From NCBI GenBank assembly GCA_009746045.1, contig RPFO01000715.1:557949-621948 (forward strand): 64,000 bases of DNA, written 5' to 3'. The notes under the pieces are model-generated. The model did no database searches, was not told where the DNA came from, and was given only the letters and a program-made list of their open reading frames with translations. The position numbers were made by a program, and so were the translations under genes. Shown here in pieces: positions 56,064 to 64,000 of the stretch (position 1 is the first letter of the stretch; each line of letters opens with the position of its first letter). The DNA comes from Mesostigma viride. Its lineage: Eukaryota; Streptophyta; Mesostigmatophyceae; Mesostigmatales; Mesostigmataceae.

Positions 56064-58233
56064 TCTTGCCCCCCCCCGAGGGCAAGGTGCGCCCGATCGC
56101 CTGCGGTGAGGTGCTCCGCAAGCTCGTGGGCAAAGTGATCTGCCGCCAAAAGGCGCCCGAGCTCCGTGCCTTTTTCTGCCCGCCCCTCGCAGCGGGTGAG
56201 ACCTCGGTGGCGGCCCAGCTGGGGGTGACGACTCCAGGCGGGGCGGATATCCTCATCCATTCGGTGCAGGCCTACCTCGAGGCCCACCCCACCCACGCTG
56301 TCGTCAAGGTCGACTGCCACAACGCGTTCAACAGTCTGTCCCGCGCCAGCATGTTTGCGGCCGTCATGGAGTCCTTCGAGGACTTGTACGCTTGGACAGC
56401 CGTGTGCTACGGCCAGCCCGGCCAACTGGTTCACATCATGGAGGACGGCACTCGCGGCGGCCTGCTGTCGCGGTCGGGCACCCAGCAAGGGGACCCCCTG
56501 GGACCCCTGTACTTTGCCGCCCCCCTCCAGGGTTGCCTCCAAGCGGTCCATGCTGCCCACCCGGCAGTCGCTATTCAGGCCTACTTGGATGATATCTACC
56601 TTCTGGGCCCTGTGCCGGACACCACCGCGGCTCTGCTGGCACTGCAGACCGCGGTGGCCGACATCAACCTCCAGTTGACCCTGGCCAAGTGCGCGGTGTA
56701 CTCGCCCCAAGGTGATTGCTCCGGCTTTCCGCCCCAGCTCTTGGGCCGGGACGAGCGCCTCCATGGGTTGGATGTCCTCGGCGTTCCGGTTGGCGACCCC
56801 GCGTTTGTCATCGATGCTCTGCGGGCCGCCCTCGAGGCACGCACTGAGGTACTGCCCTTGATTGCGCGCCTTCATGATTCGCAGACCAAGGGTCTGCTTC
56901 TGTGGTTTTGCGCTCACCCTCGCGTCGTTCACTGGCTCCGGGGCGCTCTTCCGGCTCAGGTCCGGCTGGCCGCCGAGGGCCACGACGAACGCATCCAGTC
57001 GGCCTTGGCGCAGCTGGTCCCGGGCCCCGACCTCCCGCCACATGCTATTCGCATTGCCTCCCTGCCTGCACGGATGGGTGGCTGCGGTCTGACTCGTGCC
57101 GCCCGGCTGGCCCCAGCAGCATTTTTGGGCTCCGTCGCTCAGTCGTGGGCGGAAAGCTGCCGGCTCCTGCCCCTTTTGGCAACGGCAGCGCCTGACCTCC
57201 TGGACCCCAGCAGCCCTTTGCCCTTCGTCACCGCCATCCAGGAGGCCTATGCTGAGATCCAGCAGGCCTGTTCTCCCGTCCGTGCCGCTCAGGCGGTACA
57301 GCGCCACCTCCCTCGCGGCACTCCCTCGGTCGCCTCCGTTCAATCTCCCGCCGCATTCCCTGCTCGCGTCATCGATAAACACCAGAAAACCTACGCGGGT
57401 ATTCTGCACACGGCTGATTGGATTGCTCTTTTCGCGGACCTCAACGCCCAGGGACGTGCGTGGCTGTTCTCGCTTTCCTTGCGGAGTGTGGGCTCGGCGT
57501 ACCTTCGTGCTCTTCCCATGGCCCCCCCATTCGCCTTGGCTCCCAGCCACTACTCGGTGGCGCTCCGGCACCAGCTATTTGCCCCGCAGCCTCTTGTTCC
57601 GGCCGGGCGGCCTTGTGGTAGCTGTGGGCAGCCGCTGGATCCCACGGGGACTCACTACCTTGCCTGCATGGGGGCCAACAGAATCAGAATTGGTATTTGT
57701 ATTTGCACACTGTCCTCCTGACGGTGGTGCTCGCCATGATTCGGTCGGTTTTCCCCCACGCGAACATCCGGTCCGAGGATGCGGATGGCGCTGCCTTCTA
57801 TTCCCCCAACCACCGGCCTGACATCGTGGTGCTGGACTTTGAGGGGGGTGGCCGGCATCTGCTTATTGACGTTTCGGTGGCGCGGCCCTTGGCTCTTAGC
57901 CACGTGGCTGGGGCCTCCCTCACGGCAGGTTACACGGCGGACCGGGCGGAGCGGGCCAAGCTCCTGGCCTACGGCGACGTCGGGCACCATCGTGTGGTGC
58001 CCTTTGTCCTGGAGGAGTTTGGGGCCATGGGGCCCCTGACCTCCGCCTTCTTCAAGGAGTGTTGCCGGCTCCGGGAGGACCGGCTGGACCTGGAGGGCCA
58101 GCGGGCCCCATGGTCGGCGCGGACCTGGACGTCATATTGGCGTCAGCGCTTGTCGGTGGCGCTGACTCGGGCCATGGCTGACATCATGCTCCGCCGTACG
58201 CGGGCTGATTTTGCGGTGCAGCAGGGCTATTAG
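56064..58233 (+). pseudogene. RT plus restriction-like endonuclease, one frameshift
   Basis: The frame enters at VRPIACGEVLRKLVGKV, then VVKVDCHNAFNSLSR (first catalytic Asp), GTQQGDPLGPLYF, QAYLDDIYLLG (YLDD) and the thumb, to a CCHC knuckle CGSCGQPLDPTGTHYLAC (about 57610-57666). After about 57675 a short extra segment rich in AGAATC/GTATTTG shifts the frame. The C-terminal endonuclease continues in another phase from about 57730: NHRPDIVVLDF, then LLIDVSVARP, the PD...D pattern of the restriction-like endonuclease of CRE/R2/Utopia-type elements. It ends ...FAVQQGY at 58233. A long minus-strand frame across 55940-57571 is antisense only. Confidence 0.85.
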
Positions 58234-58365
58234 GTTCCTCCCGTTAGGCGTTTCCATTGGTCTTATCGTAGTATAGAGCTTTGACATGGCTCTGTATATA
58301 GGTTTATAGCTGGGCGTTTGCTTTGGTTTGAGTGATTTCACTCTGCTGTAAGTAATTATATTTTT
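56064..58365 (+). mobile_element. 5'-truncated non-LTR element with RLE endonuclease
   Basis: A 2302-bp insertion between 13-bp duplicates. It begins inside the RT domain, so it is 5'-truncated, and ends in a non-coding 3' UTR of about 130 bp (58234-58365) finishing ATTATATTTTT. Confidence 0.9.
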
Positions 58366-58378
58366 AATAGATATGGGG
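58366..58378 (+). repeat. 13-bp target duplication, right
   Basis: AATAGATATGGGG, the partner of 56051-56063. Confidence 0.92.
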
Positions 58379-59100
58379 AGAGCACACAGCCCTGCCACAC
58401 CCCGGTGTGCAGGGGGAACGCCGGAGTGACGCCGTCGGCGGTACGGACCTGGGCTTGGGACCCTTCATAGAACTGGCGGATGATCTCAACGATGTACGAT
58501 GGGACACGGAACAGGTGAAGGACCACCCACAGGGCGTCCCATATAACCGTATCGAATGCCTTGGTGTAATCCACGAAGATCAATAGCAATGGCAAGAGGC
58601 CGGGGGCCAGGCGGCCCACTTCCTCGATCAGGCGGCGCGCGATAATGGTGACCATAACACAATTGCGACCAACACGGAAGCCCATGCATCTGGGACTCAC
58701 CTAGGTGGGGATCGAGGCTGGCGCGCATGCGGTTCAGCAGGAGACGCATGAAGACTTTCAGCACGCAGCTTTGGAGGCATACGCCGCGATAGTTGCCGGT
58801 ATCCGCGGCGGACCCCTTGCCCTTGTAGAGCATGACCCCGGCGGGCAGCGGTCTTCCAATACGTCGGCGGGGGGAGGCCATCTCGTAGAATCCGGTTGCA
58901 AACACCCCGGAGGAAAGGCTCAAGCTCAGGCATCTTAACCACCTCCGGTGAAATATTGTCCACTCCCATGGCAGCATCATTGCGGAGGGTGGAGATGGCA
59001 GCAGCCCATTCCTGGGGAGTCCACTCGTCGTGGGGGCCGTCCACCAGGGGGCCGGAGAGCGGTGGGACCAGGTAGTCCGTCTCCTGGCATGCAATTAACC

Positions 59101-60757
59101 GACTGGTAATCGACCGTTCAGATGACAGTCACGGTATTAACTAGCTGTTTGCGACAAGCCCGGAGGCGAGTGTGCACTAACCCCCCCCCCCCCCCTGACC
59201 AGGTGTGTGGGGGGTCTGACCCCGCCCCCCCCCCCTCGAGGGGGGGGGAGGGGGGGGTCGGACCCTCAACCCCAACCCCCCCCCCCCCCCCCTATCTATT
59301 TCCCCTGCTAATACTGCAGAAGGGGGGCAGGGGGTGGGGTGGGGGTCTCGACCCGCCCCTACCCCCTCGACCAGTACCAAGGGGTGGTGGGGTTCGGACC
59401 CTCAACCCCCACCCACCCCACCCCTGGTCAGGGGGGGGGGGGCGGGGGGCCGGGGGTCTGACAGTAATTATTTAATTAATTAAATTAATTGTGCCAACCA
59501 AGCTAATCAACACAGAAACAACTCCTAAACTGCCCTACCCAAGATGGGCAACAAACTGGAAGTACAGTATGGAGGGCAAGGAACCAAGTAGGATCATGGC
59601 ATGCAAAACTGTATGGAGCATAAGGAACCAAGTAGGATCATGGCATACAAAGCTTGCAAGCATATGCAGTCAACCATGTCAACCATGGTTGGTTCAGCAC
59701 ATTGCAGTCTTTTCACATCATCATATCAAGGGAAAGCTCAAATAAACCAATGGTGGAAGCTATCTACATGCAGTCACACAAATGAAATCTCTCCAACATG
59801 ATCGTCAATACAACACTTCCTCCCCTGCACGATGAAATGGAAAAGAAACCATTGGCGGCCCTCCAGCGCATGAGCGCTGTGATGCCGCTGCGGCCTGCGA
59901 AGAGAGCTAGGCCGGTGCGTCACTCTCACACAACAAGAAGTGTCCATACGCACAACATCCTTGCCAGAACAAGTTTTATGAAATGCCTTAAACCTTCCCA
60001 AGAAGCTATAGGCTGCGACTGAAGCGGCCCTGACCGCGACATCAACGAAAACAATCCGAAAGCTGCCAGGTATTCGACAACACCACGGCAAGCAACGGCG
60101 AGCTAGCTGGCGGAAACTGCCCAAAAAGAACGCAAAAAACTTCGAATGATGAGCTCATAGATCGAAGAAAGAACTGATAGCACATAACATTCGCGACAAA
60201 TCTATACCTTGGGCACCCCCGTAGATCCCTCGCCCAGGCGCGCAACAACGGCCGAACGTCTTCCATTGAAGGTTCCGACAGGCACTGCGCAGGCCTGAAG
60301 AATTACTTACCAAGAATGGCCGAAAATGTAGCAAAAAGCACCTGTTCGGTTTGGAATTCAATGCTACCGATATTAATGCATCCGTCACGGTCAAAAGCCC
60401 CCCAAAACTGCGAATTTACTGCGCCGCTATCACGAATTTTATTTTATTCCGCGCGACCAAAATGGGCAGTTTAACCCCCATGCCGATGGCAGTAAAAGAA
60501 AGCAGCGATATTGTAAACCAGCTACTTGCGGCCGCCACAACCCAACATCATTAAATCATCGTCCTCAACATTCGAGCATTTTTTTTGGCATTTCTCTAGT
60601 CCTACATGGCTAGTTTCGCCTAAACGCAGTTGAATGGCCACTTCCGCAAGGGGTGCGCGCACCGTGCACCCCATACTTTTCATGGTTACGGCTGGTACCG
60701 CGAATTTTTTCGCGCGGAAAATATTCGCCGCGCCACGTCCTCTTAAGTTATTCTACA
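59101..60757. other. G/C tracts, then no gene recognised
   Basis: 59170-59460 is made of C and G runs up to 18 long, some mutually complementary, followed by TTAATTAATTAAATTAATT. The rest (59490-60750) is moderate-GC DNA with no motif-bearing frame. Its only internal repeat is GGAACCAAGTAGGATCATGGCA, occurring twice near 59580 and 59625. Confidence 0.5.
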
Positions 60758-61165
60758 CTACTGGTGTATAGATAGTCCCTTAGGCTGGTTTTGCTGAGGG
60801 TGCTGGGGCAGCGGGGTCGCACCTGCCAGGGCTTGTGATCGACGTAGATGACCATGCACCCCCCTCCAGTATACCGGCTTCTTCCCTGCCGGCGTCTGCC
60901 GGATCGAGCTGGAGGTATAGGTCGGCCGGTTAGCTCCCGTCGCCGTTGTTGCTGCGCCAGGGTCAGCATGGCCAGGGTCGGCAGCGTCTGCATCACGCCC
61001 CAACCATATAGTCACTAGAGGGGGATATTAATTATCCTCATCTGAGCTGAACCAAAGCTCAAGGCGTTCACATGCATGGGCATGCCACAGAGTACTATGC
61101 TAATCTCATGAGAAAATGATTACGTGAAAGTTACAAATATCGTCTGCATCATGCCCCAACCATAC
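60758..61165 (-). mobile_element. Chimeric remnant: LINE-B 3' UTR joined to ORF1 C-terminus
   Basis: On the minus strand LINE-B 3' UTR (61165-60990, with the AGATGAGGAT...CCCCCTCTAG motif) passes directly into the ORF1 end (LTLAQQQRRREL, then VYWRG in another frame, then VIYVDHKPWQ) and its short 3' flank (CTACACTACTGG complement). Frames are broken. Confidence 0.65.
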
Positions 61166-61405
61166 AGTCACTATAACAAATTAAATTAAATTTTGAAATA
61201 GACCTGGCATGGTATGTTTGAAATAAACCAAAAACCAAGCTTTTCCACGCAGCGAATGCTAAACACAGAGTTGCTGATCGGCGATCGCACTTCGCAAAGT
61301 GCCAGGCCTGTCCCCTAAAGCCAGCTTGCGCATCCATCCGCGTGGCTGACCCGCAGGTCTTGCACAAATTATGCGTTCTGCTGGGAAGCGGTCGCCAGCA
61401 CATTT
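61166..61405. other. 3' flank of the RLT-like gene
   Basis: No coding feature. It presumably contains the 3' UTR. Confidence 0.5.
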
Positions 61406-63630
61406 TCAAGCCTTCCCTTCAATCTTCTTTGATGGGCTCGCCAGGTTCGAAGGGAGCGAGAAATCCCGAATCCGCGCCACCTTCAGTGGGAAGGGTGGCC
61501 ATACCGGCATGTACGGAGCATCTGCAGCTGCCACCGCCGCTTGCTGCTCCGCCAGCAATGCCTTCCCTTTCATCGCGGCGGCCCTCGCTGCCGAGTCGCG
61601 CGGCCTCTCCTCGGGCTTGTAGCTGAGCGCGTCGTCCACAGCCAGCAAGCGGAGCGCCGCCGCTGCTGTCGTAGTGGGCGTGCCGAACATCATCGCCGCG
61701 TGCCCACTGGCCGGCGTGGTCACGGGCGACCCGCCTCCATCCTCGGCGGAACGCGCGAGCTCACCGCGCCGTGCCTTGGGCGCGTCCACATCGCCAAACA
61801 CGTCGCGGGCGATGGACAGGTGGCGCCACCACTCGGGCCGCACGGTGGCCTCTAGCTCTGCAAGCGCGGCCAGCAGCGGCGGCACCGAGGCGGCGGCGCG
61901 CACACCCGCGATCCATTCGTCGCGCTGGCTGCCATCCATCCACACCTGATAGACCGCCTCCATGGGGAGCGCCGCCTGTGCAAAGGGGGGGGGGGGGGTG
62001 TCATGCGTAGAAAGGGGCATGCATGGGGACATGGTTAGTGGGCAACACAGTGCGGTTAGGGCAAAAGAGCGTTGCTCTTGGGCAGCGATGCCAGCCTAGG
62101 GGCAAGTAAGCAGCACACGTTGACATGGTTTGCACAGGAAGGCAAAAAAGTAACGCAAGCAAACGTCACGACAAAAGACGCCGCATGGGCGTGCTGCTTG
62201 CTTGCCGCCGCCTACGTCCGCACCAGCACATGGCCGCTGCATTATCCAAGTCCCCAAACCCAAAGTGAAGGGCAGCATGGATAGCAAAGTTAAGAGCGCA
62301 CCATCAACTGCCTAGCGGACACCCTAGCGGCCACAAGCAAACACCCATTTTTTTGGTGCTTTGACCACTCTCTGGCAGCGGCACGGGAGACAAACGCTTG
62401 GCTTCAGCTTCAGCATGCAAACAGATGATGTACCCATGCTCCAGGCCCCATCGCCACCAGACAAGGACTGCCCGATGCTGGCACCTATCTCACCTCCTCC
62501 CCTGCACATGGAGGCAATCAGGCAAGGACAAGGGGTCCGGCGAGGGGTCCAACAAGGGGTCCAACAAGGGGTCCAACAAGGGGTCCGACGAGGGGTCCGG
62601 CGAGGGGTCCAACAAGGGGTCCAACAAGGGGTCCGACGAGGGGTCCGGCGAGGGGTCCAACAAGGGGTCCGACAAGGGGTTCGACAAGGGTCCAACAAGG
62701 GGTCCAACATGAGGTCCAACATGGGTTCCAACAAGGGGTCCGACAAAGGGTCCGACGACGCACCTCCAGGTCCAGGATGTCAGCCTTGAGCTTCCGCAGC
62801 TTGGGTGGCAGGAGGCCCGATGCCGCTGCGCCGCCCCCAGGTGCGACAACGCCCACCCCCATGTCGCTGCCGCCCTCCTCCTTGGCTCCCTCGGCCACCA
62901 AGCCCACGCAGCCCGCCACATGCGCCGCAAACTGCTGCTGGCTCAGTTCACTGGTTGCAAATGTCGCGTGGCAGCGGCGGCAGTGCCGCTCGCGCCCCGG
63001 TCGAACCGTCTCCTGGCACCACAGGCACTGCAGCGTCAACGCGGGCGCGGCGGGGGACGGCCCCACCACCGCGCCACCACCCCCCTGGCGGTCCCTCTCC
63101 ACCTTCATCCCTGACAACAGGATGCGCTGCGCCCGCGGCTGCACCGACTCCTTCACCCAGGCAGTGAACTCCTCCTGTTGCCGAGCACGCCGCAGCGGCA
63201 CGTCCTGGCCCGCACCGCCTCCTGCCGCCACCGCCCCACCACGGATGCCCAGGCTGGGTCCAGCCCCCATGCCGGACGATGGTCCCCCCCTCCCTTGCGC
63301 GCCAGGTGGCATGTCCACCGCTGGTGCAGGGCCCGTCGCTGGCCCCAAGAGCACGCCACCGTCTCCGCTCTGGCCCTGCTGCTCTCCTGCCACGGAGGCC
63401 GTATCTACACCCTCCACCTTCACGGGGGTCGGAGCAACCCCACCAGCCGCATCCTCCCCCCCAGGCGTGTCCAGCGCAGCGGCCGCCGTGCCGGTCGCCA
63501 GCGCACCGCTCCCCGCGGCGAGTGCGCGCATGCCCCTGCGCAGGGACTCGTCGTGCTTCTGCAGCGCCTCGAGAAGCGCGCACTCGCGGAAGCCGCGCAC
63601 GTCCAGGCTGGCCATCAGCGCGTCCAACGC
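61406..63630 (-). CDS. RLT/DDT-type chromatin-remodelling subunit, C-terminal part
   Basis: Two exons are clear on the minus strand: 63630-62764 (289 codons) and 61975-61406 (190 codons with stop), joined in phase as DILDLE|AALPMEAV. The first opens with ALDALMASLDVRGFRECALLEALQK, like the LDTRGIRE block of plant RLT/homeobox-DDT proteins. It has a zinc-binding block (CLWCQETV...RHCRRCHATF...HVAGC, about 63020-62890) and LPPKLRKLKADILDLE. The second has DEWIAGVRAAASVPPLL..LAELEATVRPEWW and ALRLLAVDDALSYK, matching the WHIM-like region. In plants these proteins partner ISWI remodellers. Upstream exons (homeodomain, DDT) would lie beyond 64000. The middle is Gly/Ala-rich. The final SLPSNLASPSKKIEGKA could be true C-terminus or read-through of a donor. 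Confidence 0.75.
62520..62757 (+). repeat. 12-bp minisatellite next to a splice donor
   Basis: AGGGGTCCAACA and AGGGGTCCGGCG units (about 20) fill the intron just downstream of the RLT-like exon ending at 62764. The first units lie within about 10 nt of the donor GTGCGT. Confidence 0.9.
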
Positions 63631-63667
63631 CTGCGCGCGTGCGGAGTGTGTGCGGGAGGTCACATGT

Positions 63668-64000
63668 AATAGGGCATGGGGCATGGGGCATGGGGCATGG
63701 GGCATGGGGCATGGGGCATGGGGCATGGGGCATGGGGCATGGGGCATGGGGCATGGGGCATGGGGCATGGGGCATGGGGCATGGGGCATGGGGCATGGGG
63801 CATGGGGCATGGGGCACGAGGCGGGGGGCATGGGGCATGGGGCATGGGGCATGGGGCATGGGGCATGGGGCATGGGGCATGGGGCATGGGGCATGGGGCA
63901 TGGGGCATGGGGCATGGGGCATGGGGCATGGGGCATGGGGCATGGGGCACGAGGCGGGGGGCATGGGGCATGGGGCATGGGGCATGGGGCATGGGGCATG
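63668..64000 (+). repeat. GGGGCAT heptamer satellite, open at the window end
   Basis: At least 45 units of GGGGCAT occur. Two variant interruptions (GGGGCACGAGGCGGG) lie at about 63811 and 63944, roughly 133 bp (19 units) apart. It begins about 38 bp upstream of the RLT-like acceptor. Frames reading MPHAPCP repeats are artefacts. Confidence 0.92.

Larger units (their letters stand above)
55117..59100 (-). mobile_element. LINE-B copy interrupted by another LINE
   Basis: Minus-strand RT segments begin near 59044 (EWAAAISTLRNDAAMGVDNIS, then GVMLYKGKG, NYRGVCLQSCVLKVF). They pass through FVDYTKAFDTVIWDALW and GVWQGCVLSPYL at 58383, then jump the inserted element and resume at 56063 (FIIMVDYIMRRAQARF ... 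MIYADDMTLVETPES at about 55890). The YADD catalytic motif is intact in that piece. After it come GFPAGIAPPTTLLLDR, RRKRILFKALVLSILLYGCEAWTLDQAL and LDGTVTRMLRHILGVRYQ. Both ends are truncated and several shifts exist. The endonuclease domain is absent. Confidence 0.8.

Noticed and set aside
55940-57571. 543-codon minus-strand frame
   Set aside because: Antisense of the RT domain; only its first part (55940-56063) belongs to LINE-B.
62518-63999. 493-codon minus-strand frame starting with MPHAPCP repeats
   Set aside because: It fuses a heptamer satellite, the true RLT-like exon and a 12-bp minisatellite. Splice sites at 63630 and 62764 separate the real coding part.

Overview
The window looks like nuclear DNA of a repeat-rich green alga (Viridiplantae). 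The evidence is split genes with short GC-rich exons and GT-AG introns (two look GC-AG), a plant-type RLT/DDT-family chromatin protein, and ordinary eukaryotic housekeeping genes set among several classes of transposable element. I see no prokaryotic operon, tRNA, rRNA or CRISPR locus. I cannot fix the species.

Layout. 1-5.5 kb: two LINE ORF1-only copies lie tail to tail, followed by a truncated second LINE (called LINE-B here). 5.86-11.98 kb: a CACTA-type DNA transposon with dense GTGAGAA subterminal arrays carries one ORF and a nested element flanked by TTAA. 12-17.6 kb: repeats and unassigned DNA. 17.8-24.7 kb (minus): an unrecognised eight-exon gene of 441 codons. 26.0-30.3 kb (plus): a complete five-exon PGAP3/PER1 gene, divergent from the previous one. 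31.8-32.9 kb: a LINE-B remnant. 34.0-41.2 kb (minus): a four-exon FBH1-like UvrD-family helicase. 42.9-45.0 kb: more LINE tails. 47.04-53.20 kb (minus): a recent copia-like LTR retrotransposon with 345/349-bp LTRs and a 5-bp target duplication. 55.1-59.1 kb: a LINE-B copy split by a non-LTR element with a restriction-like endonuclease and a 13-bp target duplication. 61.4-63.6 kb (minus): the 3' part of an RLT-like gene, which runs upstream beyond a GGGGCAT satellite at the window edge.

The host genes share no pathway: GPI-anchor lipid remodelling, recombination-associated helicase, chromatin remodelling, and one unknown. The strongest unusual signals are four. A 37-bp minisatellite grew out of the PGAP3 exon 3 splice donor and carries 15 extra phase-compatible mini-exon/donor modules. 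A family of very small insertions (39-84 bp, one of 829 bp) shares one fixed end, and almost every copy has its own target-site duplication. The LTR element has a protease-like domain between integrase and reverse transcriptase. Tandem arrays repeatedly abut splice sites. All reading-frame and splice calls come from reading the sequence and phase arithmetic; no database search was run.
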